Assembly (NCBI RefSeq): GCF_016464305.1
Contig: NZ_JAEIOJ010000010.1
Coordinates: 180,339 to 244,338, forward strand
Direction: 5' to 3'
Length of the DNA: 64,000 nt
Source: Umezawaea beigongshangensis
GTDB lineage: Bacteria; Actinomycetota; Actinomycetes; Mycobacteriales; Pseudonocardiaceae
In this document: positions 45,868 to 53,865 of the stretch, piece after piece
Position numbering within the stretch: the stretch's first letter is position 1
Layout of the letters: every line of letters starts with the position of its first letter
The notes under the pieces: generated by a model
Seen by the model: the letters and a program-made list of their open reading frames with translations, nothing else
What the model was told of the DNA's origin: nothing
Database searches by the model: none
Translations under genes and position numbers: made by a program

Positions 45868-46456
45868 GGTAGGGCCGCAGCAGGCGGCCGACCACCACAC
45901 CGGGCGCGATCAGCGGCACGACGGCGGACAGCGCGGCGGCCGTCGCGCCCGCGCGCAGCACGTCCTTCGGCATCAGCACCACCCGGTTCACCACGAACGC
46001 GCGCCGGAACGGCCACGACAGCAGGCCCAGCACCAGCAGGAACACCCCCAGGCCGAGCAGCGCGCCGTAGACGGCCTGCCGGTAGCCGAGCGCTTCGCCC
46101 GCCGCCAGCAGCGCCAGCCACCCGAGCAGCGCGGGGAACTGCGCGCGTTCCGTCGTGGCGGCCCAGCACAGCCCGGCCGCGACGGCGACGACGCCGAACA
46201 GCGCGCGGCGCTCGACCGCCCAGGCGCTCGCCGGTTCCAGCCAGCCGACCGGTGCCCCGGCCCAGCCGGAGGCCGCGGCGAGGACGTCCAGCGGTGAGGT
46301 GGGGCCGCTGATCTGCGCGAGGATCCACGCGAGCGCCCAACCGGACACGACCACCGCCAGCGCGAGCTGCCGACGCGGTCGCCGGACCGCGCACCGGCAC
46401 AGTCGCGCCAGCTCCTCACCCCTGTTCCGCACGACCCCAGCGTGCCCGGTGATCAC
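45752..46456 (-). CDS. Multi-pass membrane protein, unknown function
   Basis: About 234 aa from GTG 46456 (ATG-less; other starts at 46540 and 46432 are possible). It has roughly five hydrophobic helices (ALAVVVSGWALAWILAQI; FGVVAVAAGLCWAA; LLGWLALLAAGEAL; YGALLGLGVFLLVLGLL; AGATAAALSAVVPLIAPGVVVG) and a disordered Arg/Pro tail. I do not recognise the family. The tail overlaps the DUF397 gene by 116 bp, so the true end of one of these genes is uncertain. Confidence 0.6.
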   Translation of the reverse strand: MITGHAGVVRNRGEELARLCRCAVRRPRRQLALAVVVSGWALAWILAQISGPTSPLDVLAAASGWAGAPVGWLEPASAWAVERRALFGVVAVAAGLCWAATTERAQFPALLGWLALLAAGEALGYRQAVYGALLGLGVFLLVLGLLSWPFRRAFVVNRVVLMPKDVLRAGATAAALSAVVPLIAPGVVVGRLLRPYLTRPPRPDPTRSAIPVIPQARRPGTHATRAPGRPTADR

Positions 46457-46718
46457 CGGACCGCGCGCGCCCGTCACCCCGGTGCGACCCCATTGCCGCT
46501 CTTCGGGTGAGCGCTTCACGCACCTCGTGACCGCGTGCACGCGGTCGAGTTCCTAGGATTGCCGCTCATGAGGGGAAGCCGGGGCGGCTCGGGGGCGTTG
46601 CACCGGAGACGCAGTCGCACCGGCGGCACGACGAACGGTGTAGATTGTTCGTTCTGCGCGCACGACAAATGCAGACGAAAATAACTAGATATAGCACGGT
46701 ATCGAGAAATGAGGCCAG

Positions 46719-48995
46719 TTGTCAACCCCTTCGCACAGTTCCGGTGAGCGCCGGCTCGATGACCTGGAGCCGGAGCAGGAATACGTGTCGATGTTGTACG
46801 GCCGGCTGGACGACCTGCGCGACCAGACCTCCAAGCGCTTGGCCGGAGCGCTGCGGGAGACCGGCGGGACGCATCAGATGCGCTCGGAGCGAGACACGTC
46901 GGTCGCGATGTACTCGGACCAGCTCGCGCAGTACAGCGCGGTGGAGAACGGGCTGGCGTTCGGCCGTCTCGACTTCCACGACGGCGAGCGCCACTACATC
47001 GGCCGCATCGGGCTGTTCGACGAGGAGAAGGAGTACGAGCCGCTCCTGATGGACTGGCGCGCGCCCGCCGCGCGGCCGTTCTACCTCGCCACGGCGGCGT
47101 CCCCGGACGGTGTGCGCCGGCGCAGGCACATCCGCACGTCCATGCGGAAGGTCACCGGTCTGGACGACGAGGTCCTGGACATCACCTCGTCGGAGCCCAG
47201 CCGCAACGAGGGCCTCACCGGCGAGGCGACGCTGCTCGCCGCGCTGAACGCGAACCGCACCGGCCAGATGAGCGACATCGTCGCGACCATCCAGGCCGAG
47301 CAGGACAAGATCATCCGCACGGAGCTGAACGGCGTCGTCGTCGTGCAGGGCGGCCCCGGCACCGGGAAGACGGCCGTGGCGCTGCACCGCGCCGCCTACC
47401 TCCTCTACACGCACCGCCGCCAGCTCTCCAAGCGCGGCGTGCTCGTGGTGGGGCCGAACGCGACGTTCCTGCGCTACATCGGCCAGGTGCTGCCGTCGCT
47501 GGGCGAGACGGGCGTGCTGCTGTCGACCGTGGGCGAGCTGTTCCCCGGCCTGACCGCCGTCGGCCGGGAGCCGGTGGAGGTCGCGGCGATCAAGGGCCGC
47601 ATCCAGATGGCCGACGTCGTCGCGGCGGCCGTGCGGGACCGCCAGGAGGCGCCCGCGTCGCTGGAGGTGCCGTTCGACCAGGACGTGCTGCGCCTGGACC
47701 GCAAGACGATCACGCAGGCGCGGGGCCGGGCGCGGCGGTCGCGGCGTCCGCACAACGAGGCGCGGCGGGTGTTCATCCGGGAGGTGATCTCGGCGCTGGC
47801 CAACCAGGCGGTGAACCGGCTCGGCCGTCACCTGCTCGACGCGGCCGACCTGGACGACATCCGCCGCGAGCTGCGCGAGGACCCCGAGGTGCAGCGGGCG
47901 ATCGACACGCTGTGGCCGACGCTGACACCGCAGCGGCTGCTGTCGGAGCTGTACTCCTCCCCAGGGCGCCTGGCGAGGGCGGCGTCCAAGGTCGCCCCGG
48001 CCGAGCGCGCGCTGCTGGAGCGCCCCGCCGACGCGGAGTGGACCCCGGCGGACGTGCCGCTGCTGGACGAGGCGGCGGAGCTGCTGGGCGAGGACGACGC
48101 GGAGGCCAAGGCCAAGGCCGAGCGGCAGCGCAGGCAGGCCGTGGACTACGCGCAGGGCGTGCTCGACATCCTCGACCTGGAGGACGACGCCGACCCGGAG
48201 ATCCTCATGGCGACCGACCTGGTGGACGCCTACCGGCTGGCCGAGCGGCACGGCGCTGAGCGCTACGAGACGGCGGCCGAGCGCGCGGCGGCCGACCGGA
48301 CGTGGACGTTCGGGCACGTGATCGTCGACGAGGCGCAGGAGCTCTCCCCGATGGCGTGGCGCACGCTGATGCGGCGGGTGCCGAGCAAGTCGATGACGGT
48401 GGTCGGCGACATCGCGCAGACCGGTGACGTCTCGGGCGCCACGTCGTGGGACGAGGTCCTCTCCCCGTACGTCGCGGACCGCTGGAAGCTGACCGAGCTG
48501 ACGGTGAACTACCGCACCCCGGCGGAGATCATGACCGTCGCGGCCGATGTGCTGACGAGCGTCGACCCCGACCTGGTGCCGCCGACGTCGGTGCGCGAGA
48601 CGGGCGTGCCGCCGTGGAGCGCGCGCGTGGACTCGCTCGCCGACGAGCTGCCGGCCCTGGTGGCGCGGGAGCTGGCGGAGATCGGCGCGGGCAAGCTCGC
48701 GGTGATCGTGCCCACCGCGTCGCTGGACGTCCTGGGCGCGGCCGTGGTCGCCTCCGTGCCGGGTGCGGCCGTGGGCAGCCGGTCGGACCTGGAGTCGCGG
48801 GCCGTGGTGCTGAGCACGGTCGACGCGAAGGGCCTGGAGTTCGACGCTGTGATCGTGGTGGACCCGGTGGGCATCCTCGCCGAGAGCCCGCGCGGCGCGA
48901 GCGACCTCTACGTGGCCCTCACGCGTGCGACGCAGCGGCTCGGCGTCGTGCACGCGGACGACCTGCCGCCGGTGCTGAGCCGCCTGACGGCGTAG
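46719..48995 (+). CDS. helD: HelD-like UvrD-family ATPase acting on RNA polymerase
   Basis: A 758-aa SF1 protein. The N-terminal coiled coil (EQEYVSMLYGRLDDLRDQTSKRL) precedes Walker A GGPGTGKTAVALHRAAYLL (211-218). A large charged insertion follows (DEAAELLGEDDAEAKAKAERQRRQAVDYAQGVLDIL), then Walker B VIVDEAQELSPMAWR, GDIAQTGD and the C-terminal ESPRGASDLYVALTRATQRL. HelD removes stalled RNA polymerase; some actinobacterial members confer rifamycin tolerance. TTG 46719 is the only start near a GAGG and gives a normal N-terminus. Confidence 0.9.
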   Translation: MSTPSHSSGERRLDDLEPEQEYVSMLYGRLDDLRDQTSKRLAGALRETGGTHQMRSERDTSVAMYSDQLAQYSAVENGLAFGRLDFHDGERHYIGRIGLFDEEKEYEPLLMDWRAPAARPFYLATAASPDGVRRRRHIRTSMRKVTGLDDEVLDITSSEPSRNEGLTGEATLLAALNANRTGQMSDIVATIQAEQDKIIRTELNGVVVVQGGPGTGKTAVALHRAAYLLYTHRRQLSKRGVLVVGPNATFLRYIGQVLPSLGETGVLLSTVGELFPGLTAVGREPVEVAAIKGRIQMADVVAAAVRDRQEAPASLEVPFDQDVLRLDRKTITQARGRARRSRRPHNEARRVFIREVISALANQAVNRLGRHLLDAADLDDIRRELREDPEVQRAIDTLWPTLTPQRLLSELYSSPGRLARAASKVAPAERALLERPADAEWTPADVPLLDEAAELLGEDDAEAKAKAERQRRQAVDYAQGVLDILDLEDDADPEILMATDLVDAYRLAERHGAERYETAAERAAADRTWTFGHVIVDEAQELSPMAWRTLMRRVPSKSMTVVGDIAQTGDVSGATSWDEVLSPYVADRWKLTELTVNYRTPAEIMTVAADVLTSVDPDLVPPTSVRETGVPPWSARVDSLADELPALVARELAEIGAGKLAVIVPTASLDVLGAAVVASVPGAAVGSRSDLESRAVVLSTVDAKGLEFDAVIVVDPVGILAESPRGASDLYVALTRATQRLGVVHADDLPPVLSRLTA

Positions 48996-49011
48996 CCGCG
49001 GGCGGTGCCCT

Positions 49012-49039
49012 CCCGGAGCGGTGACCGCACCGCTCCGGG
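49012..49039. terminator. Terminator between helD and crcB
   Basis: A 12-bp perfect stem (49012-49023 with 49028-49039) with loop ACCG lies between converging stop codons. Confidence 0.75.
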
Positions 49040-49043
49040 GGGA

Positions 49044-49400
49044 TCAGCCGAACTCGTGGCCCAGCGCGTGGCCGAGCGACAGGACGGCCACCCCGAGGAC
49101 CACGTTCGCCAGCACGTTCAGCGCGGCGTGCCGGTAGCGGGACTGCTCGACCAGGCGGACGGTGTCCGCGCTGAAGGTGCTGAACGTCGTCAGGCCGCCG
49201 CACACGCCGGTGCCCAGCGGTGTCAGCGCCGGGCCGCTCACCAGCGCCAGGAGCAGGCCGAGCGCGAAGCAGCCCACCACGTTCACCAGCAGGACGCCGA
49301 AGGGGAACGCCGACCCCGCACGGGCCGTCACCCACCGGTCGGCGCAGTGGCGCAGCACCGCGCCCAGCCCCGAGCCCAGGAACACCAGCAGGGCCGTCAC
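49044..49400 (-). CDS. crcB: Fluoride exporter CrcB/Fluc, subunit 2
   Basis: A 118-aa four-helix membrane protein. It shows GSGLGAVLRHCADRWV, FPFGVLLVNVVGCFALGLLLAL and the signature GVCGGLTTFSTFSADTV, whose TTFSTF line forms the fluoride pore. Its GTG at 49400 overlaps the stop of the next crcB gene, so the pair is translationally coupled and likely forms a heterodimer. Confidence 0.93.
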   Translation of the reverse strand: MTALLVFLGSGLGAVLRHCADRWVTARAGSAFPFGVLLVNVVGCFALGLLLALVSGPALTPLGTGVCGGLTTFSTFSADTVRLVEQSRYRHAALNVLANVVLGVAVLSLGHALGHEFG

Positions 49401-49753
49401 CGGCGCACCGCCCCGCGGGTCAGCGCCGCCGCGACGGCCGTGGCGGCGAGGCAGGCGACGGGGGTCAGCACCAGGCGCGGCACCGCGATCACCGGGTGTT
49501 CCAGCGGGGACAGCACGTCCGCCGCGTACGCCGAGAACGTGGTGAACCCGCCCAGCACGCCCACCCCGAGGAAGGGCCGCACGAGCGGGTGGGCGTCGTC
49601 GGCCAGCACCACGAGCACGCCGATCAGGGCGCAGCCCAGGACGTTCACCGCGAACGTGCTCAGCAGGGGGGTGCCGCTCGTCAGCGCGTAGCGGGCCACA
49701 CCCCCGATGCCGCCGCCGAGCGCGACTGCCGCCAGGACGGGCTGCCCGCTCAC
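49397..49753 (-). CDS. crcB: Fluoride exporter CrcB/Fluc, subunit 1
   Basis: A 118-aa paralogue: GGGIGGVARYALT, AVNVLGCALIGVLVVL and GVLGGFTTFSAYAADVL. The start is GTG 49753, overlapping the MarR stop by 4 nt. Heterodimeric pairs with inverted topology are known in Gram-positive bacteria. No fluoride riboswitch is visible, so control probably rests with the adjacent MarR gene. Confidence 0.92.
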   Translation of the reverse strand: MSGQPVLAAVALGGGIGGVARYALTSGTPLLSTFAVNVLGCALIGVLVVLADDAHPLVRPFLGVGVLGGFTTFSAYAADVLSPLEHPVIAVPRLVLTPVACLAATAVAAALTRGAVRR

Positions 49754-50190
49754 GCGGTGTCCCGGAGGTGGCCGACGAGGTGGTCGAGCGCGGCGAGGGC
49801 GCGCACCACGTCGGCGCGCTCGTCCGGCGGCAGTTCGCCCGGCGCGGACCCGATGCGGCGTTCGTGCGCGACCCGCCGGGCCGCGCGCTTCTCGTGCCCC
49901 CGCGCGGTCACCGGCAGCAGGGCGACGCGCCGGTCGGCGGGGTCGCCGTCCCGCGCCACGAGGCCGTCGTCGACGAGGTGGCCCACCAGGCCGCTGACGG
50001 TGTCGGGGGCGAGGTGCGGTTCCGACACCGGTTCGCCGACCTTCGTCGGCGGGCGTTCGGCGAGCGCCCGGAGCAGTTCCACCCCGGCCACCGGCGGGGA
50101 CTCCCGCGGCCGCTCGGTCCGGACGCCCGTCCGCGGCGCCCTGCGCAACCGGGTCACGACGTCCGTCAGCGCACGCGCCTCCACCGACAT
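49750..50190 (-). CDS. MarR-family transcriptional regulator
   Basis: A 146-aa protein from ATG 50190. A winged helix at about 40-105 is recognisable from LAPDTVSGLVGHLVDDGLVARDGDPADRRVALLPVTARGHEKR, whose ADRR wing is the MarR hallmark. It is the first gene of a coupled MarR-crcB-crcB unit, an unusual partner for fluoride export and likely the operon's regulator (inference). Confidence 0.88.
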   Translation of the reverse strand: MSVEARALTDVVTRLRRAPRTGVRTERPRESPPVAGVELLRALAERPPTKVGEPVSEPHLAPDTVSGLVGHLVDDGLVARDGDPADRRVALLPVTARGHEKRAARRVAHERRIGSAPGELPPDERADVVRALAALDHLVGHLRDTA

Positions 50191-50439
50191 GCGGCAAGGG
50201 TACTGACGCCGGAGCGCGCGTCCGGGAGTGGAACGGCTCCTCTCGCCGCCCCTCCCGCCCGCACCGCGCCGGCGTCCGGCGTGACACCCGGCACAGAAGT
50301 CCGGTGAGCAGGTGATCACAGCGCTGTCCGGTGCAGCGCACTGGGCCGAACGGGGAGAAGACCGGCTCTGCCCCTGCCCTCGTTGGCCAGTGGACAGATA
50401 CCCTGCACGCTCGCGACGACACATCAGGAGAGCACAGCC

Positions 50440-50532
50440 GTGGCCCACCGCGTCAGCTCGTGTCCCCGGGAGGGCGACGCGAACCGGACGTTCCCCCGCG
50501 ACCACGACGCGCTCCGGGGCGACCGGGCATGA
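50440..50532 (+). CDS. Possible 30-aa leader ORF coupled to the GGDEF gene
   Basis: GTG 50440 follows AGGAGAG and encodes about 30 residues (MAHRVSSCPREGDANRTFP...). Its TGA overlaps the ATG of the GGDEF protein gene (ATGA), which itself has no good ribosome-binding site. The arrangement suggests translational coupling. No similarity is recognised, so it may be a chance frame. Confidence 0.4.
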   Translation: MAHRVSSCPREGDANRTFPRDHDALRGDRA

Positions 50533-52604
50533 CGTCGTTCATCGACCCTCCGGGATCAGAGGCCGCCGCCCGTCCCCGGCGACTCCAGCTCGCCCGCGAC
50601 TGGGCGGCGGTGGTCTCCACGACGTCGTACGTCCCGATGTCCCCGGCGGAGATCGAGGAGTTCCTGCTCGGCCTCGTGGACGTCATCGCCGACGCGCTCC
50701 AGGACGAGCCGTTCGACGCCGCACCGGTCGCGGCGGTGGGCTCGCGCCTGGTGGCGGCCCACTTCACCGGGCCGGAGACGTTGCGGCACACGGTGGAGGT
50801 GCTGGGCCACGCGCTGCTGTTCACCCCCGAGCTGCGGGACGTGCCGCGGTTGCCGGAGAAGGTCGTGTCGCTGCTGGGCGAGCTGTCGACGAGCTTCGCC
50901 ACGGCGATGCGGCTGGACGCGCTCGACCAGCAGGAGGAGATCAAGTGGGCGCTGCTGTGGGCGAAGCAGCGGGTCGAGCGCGCCCTGAAGGTCACCGAGC
51001 AGCGGTTCCGCGAGGTGTTCACGTCCTCGCCGCTGGGCATCGCGATCACGAACCTGGACGGCACGTGCGTGGAGGTCAACGCCGCGCTGAGCGAGATGCT
51101 GGAGGTGGAGGAGAACTCGCTCGTCGGCACGCGGCTGTCCGCCCTCTTCCACCCGGAGGACGCGCCGCTGCTGGCGACGCTGTACTCCGACGTGGCGGAC
51201 GGGGCGGCGCAGCCGTTCCGCGAGCAGCGCAGGCTGGTGCGCGCCGACGGTGAGCCGATGTGGGCGCACCTGGCGGTGTCGCTGCTGCGCGACGCCGACG
51301 GGGAGCCCGCGTTCCACGTGACGATCGTGGAGGACGTCAGCGAACTGCACCTGCTCCAGAAGAACCTGGACTTCCAGCTGCTGCACGACTCGCTGACCGG
51401 GCTGTCGAACCGGCAGCACTTCGTCACGCAGCTCGAAGCGATGCACAGCCGCTCCGCGATCACCCTGTACCACCTGGCCCTCGACGCGTTCTCCGTGGTG
51501 AACAACGGCATCGGGCACGAGGCGGGCGACCAGCTCCTCAAGGTCGTCGCGCGCCGGCTGGAGAACCTGGTGGAGGGGCAGCGGGCGGTCGTCGCACGCA
51601 CGTCGGGCGACGAGTTCGCCATCGTCGTCGAGCACACGCCGGCCAGCCGCCCGGTGCACGAGATGATCGAGAGGATCAACGAGGAGCTGGGCGAGCCGAC
51701 CTGGATCGGCGACCACGGGCTGGCCCTGTCGGCGACGACGGGCGTGGTCGACCGGCCGTCGCAGGGCACCGACGTGCCGGAACTGCTGCGCGCGGCCAAC
51801 GCCACCCTGCACCGGGCGAAGGCCAGGGGCAAGCGGCAGTGGCTGTCCTACGACCAGCGTCTCGACGCGCGCGACCGCGAGCGGTTCCAGCGCGCCGCCG
51901 CGCTGCCCGGCGCGGTGGAGAGCGGTGAGCTGGAGGTCGTCTACCAGCCGCTGGTGGACCTGCGGACCCGGCGGGTGGCCGGTGTGGAAGCCCGGTTGGG
52001 CTGGGGCGACGTCGGGCACGAGGAGTGCCTGGCGCTGGCCGAGCAGACGGGCATGTCGCTGCCGATCGGGCGGTGGGCGCTGCGGGAGGCGTGCGAGCGC
52101 GCCGTGCTCTGGCCGGACGTGCCGCTGCACGTGGCGCTGACGCCGACGCAGTCGCTCGACGAGGACCTGGTGGCCTCCGTCAAGAGCGCGCTGGACGAGA
52201 CGGGGCTGCCGCCGCACCGGTTGCACGTGGCGTTCAACACCGGTGCGCTGCTGTCGGCGGTGGACGAGGACGACAACGCGCAGGTGCTCACCGACAGCGG
52301 GGTGTCGACCGGTCTGGACGGGTTCCTCGGCGGCTACGACGAGCTGGTGCTGCTGACCCAGCTGCCGCTGCGGTCCCTCACCACGTGCCGCACGCCGCGC
52401 GATCCGCTGCTGCGCGCGGCGGTGCGGGAGATGGTGTCCGTGGTGCACCGGGCGGACGTGACGGTGCTCGCGGCGGACGTGGCGACCGCGGAGGACGCCG
52501 CGTGGTGGGAGTCGATCGGCGTGGAGGCGGCGCGCGGGGACTTCTTCTCCCCGCCCGTTCCCGCCGACGAGGTGGCCGCGCTGCTGGGCACGACCGACGC
52601 CTGA
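50529..52604 (+). CDS. PAS-GGDEF-EAL protein with a degenerate EAL domain
   Basis: A 691-aa signalling protein. The N-terminal helical domain (1-150) is followed by a PAS domain (about 155-285; REVFTSSPLGIAITNLDGTCVEVN), a GGDEF domain with SGDEF at 359-363, and an EAL-like domain. In the latter EAL is EAR (487-489), and the downstream Asn, Glu and DDFG-type metal ligands are missing. It may therefore make but not cleave c-di-GMP, or only bind it. Start choice: ATG 50529, overlapping a possible leader ORF. Confidence 0.88.
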   Translation: MTSFIDPPGSEAAARPRRLQLARDWAAVVSTTSYVPMSPAEIEEFLLGLVDVIADALQDEPFDAAPVAAVGSRLVAAHFTGPETLRHTVEVLGHALLFTPELRDVPRLPEKVVSLLGELSTSFATAMRLDALDQQEEIKWALLWAKQRVERALKVTEQRFREVFTSSPLGIAITNLDGTCVEVNAALSEMLEVEENSLVGTRLSALFHPEDAPLLATLYSDVADGAAQPFREQRRLVRADGEPMWAHLAVSLLRDADGEPAFHVTIVEDVSELHLLQKNLDFQLLHDSLTGLSNRQHFVTQLEAMHSRSAITLYHLALDAFSVVNNGIGHEAGDQLLKVVARRLENLVEGQRAVVARTSGDEFAIVVEHTPASRPVHEMIERINEELGEPTWIGDHGLALSATTGVVDRPSQGTDVPELLRAANATLHRAKARGKRQWLSYDQRLDARDRERFQRAAALPGAVESGELEVVYQPLVDLRTRRVAGVEARLGWGDVGHEECLALAEQTGMSLPIGRWALREACERAVLWPDVPLHVALTPTQSLDEDLVASVKSALDETGLPPHRLHVAFNTGALLSAVDEDDNAQVLTDSGVSTGLDGFLGGYDELVLLTQLPLRSLTTCRTPRDPLLRAAVREMVSVVHRADVTVLAADVATAEDAAWWESIGVEAARGDFFSPPVPADEVAALLGTTDA

Positions 52605-52609
52605 GGCCG

Positions 52610-53785
52610 TCAGGCGCGTCGTGCCAGCCGGACCAGCACGCCGGCGGCCAGCACTCCCGCCCCGGCGAGGACCGCGGTGCCGGGAAGGCTGAACGCCAGC
52701 ACGAGGCAGCCCGCGAGGCCGAGCACGGCGACGGGTCGGCGGCCGGGCAGCGTGAGGGCGCTGGCATTGGCGACGGCGTAGTAGACGAGCACGCAGAACG
52801 ACGAGAACCCGATCGCGTCGCGCAGGTCGACCACGAGGACCAGCAGCACGACGACGCAGCCGACGGCGATCTCCGCGGCCACCGGCACCCCGCGGCGCAC
52901 GGTCGCGAGCCGGGAGGGCAGGTGCCGGTCGCGGGCCATCGCCAGCACCGTGCGGGACACGCCGAGGATCAGGGCCAGCAGCGCTCCCAGCGTCGCGAGG
53001 GCCGCTCCCGCCCGCACGAGGGGCGCGAGGCCGGGTGCGACGGCCACCAGCGCGTCCGGTGAGGTGGCCAGCGCGTCCGCGCCCACGGCGTGCAGGGCGG
53101 CCAGCGCCACCAGGAGGTACACCACGAGGGTCGTGCCGAGGGCGATCGGGACGGCGCGCGGGATCGTGCGCTCCGGGTCGCGGACCTCCTCGCCGAGCGT
53201 CGCGATCCGCGCGTACCCGGCGAACGCGAAGAACATCAGCCCGGCCGCCTGGAGCACCCCGCCGGGGTGGGCCTCGCCCAGCGGGGCCGGGGGGCGGGTG
53301 AACCCGGTGACGACGACGGCGGCGAGCACGAGCAGCACGGCGGCGACGACCACCCGCGTCACCAGCGCCGACTTCCGCACCCCGAAGCAGTTCAGCGCGG
53401 TCAGCGCGACGACGGCGGCCACCGCGAGCGCCCTCGCGTGGCCGGGGGCGGCGTAGGTGGCGAAGGTCAGCGCCATCGCCGCGCAGCTCGCCGTCTTGCC
53501 GACGACGAAGCCCCAGCCCGCGAGGTGGCCCCAGAACTCGCCGAGGCGCTCCCGGCCGTGGACGTAGGTGCCGCCGGACTCCGGGTGCACGGCGGCCAGG
53601 CGTGCCGACGACGTGGCGTTGCAGAGGGCGACGACCGCCGCGATCAGCAGTCCGGCCAGCAGGGCGCTGCCCGCCACCCGTGCCGCGGGCGCGAGGACGG
53701 CGAACACCCCCGCGCCGATCATCGCCCCGAGACCGACCACGACCGCGTCGCCGAGTCCCAGTCGTCGTGCCAGTCGCTCGCTCAC
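52610..53785 (-). CDS. APC-family amino acid permease
   Basis: A 391-aa membrane protein with TM1 GLGDAVVVGLGAMIGAGVFAVLAPAA, SGGTYVHGRERLGEFWGHLAGWGF and GLMFFAFAGYARIATLGEEVRDPERTIPRA, all APC signatures, with about 11 helices. It is downstream of the nitric oxide synthase gene on the same strand (80-bp gap), so an arginine or other amino acid supply role is conceivable but untested. The start is GTG 53785. Confidence 0.87.
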   Translation of the reverse strand: MSERLARRLGLGDAVVVGLGAMIGAGVFAVLAPAARVAGSALLAGLLIAAVVALCNATSSARLAAVHPESGGTYVHGRERLGEFWGHLAGWGFVVGKTASCAAMALTFATYAAPGHARALAVAAVVALTALNCFGVRKSALVTRVVVAAVLLVLAAVVVTGFTRPPAPLGEAHPGGVLQAAGLMFFAFAGYARIATLGEEVRDPERTIPRAVPIALGTTLVVYLLVALAALHAVGADALATSPDALVAVAPGLAPLVRAGAALATLGALLALILGVSRTVLAMARDRHLPSRLATVRRGVPVAAEIAVGCVVVLLVLVVDLRDAIGFSSFCVLVYYAVANASALTLPGRRPVAVLGLAGCLVLAFSLPGTAVLAGAGVLAAGVLVRLARRA

Positions 53786-53804
53786 CGCTCCGCTCCCCCT
53801 CCGC

Positions 53805-53856
53805 GCGGTCGTGGACGACCGCGCCCCTCGCGCAGGACCCGATCGTCCACGACCGC
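53805..53856. promoter_or_regulatory. 14-bp inverted repeat between the permease and nitric oxide synthase genes
   Basis: Arms 53805-53818 and 53843-53856 are perfect complements separated by 24 nt. It may be a terminator for the nitric oxide synthase gene or an operator for the permease gene. Confidence 0.5.
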
Positions 53857-53865
53857 CGCGCGGGC

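Noticed and set aside
51940..52604. Active EAL phosphodiesterase domain
   Set aside because: EAL is EAR and the remaining metal-binding residues are missing.
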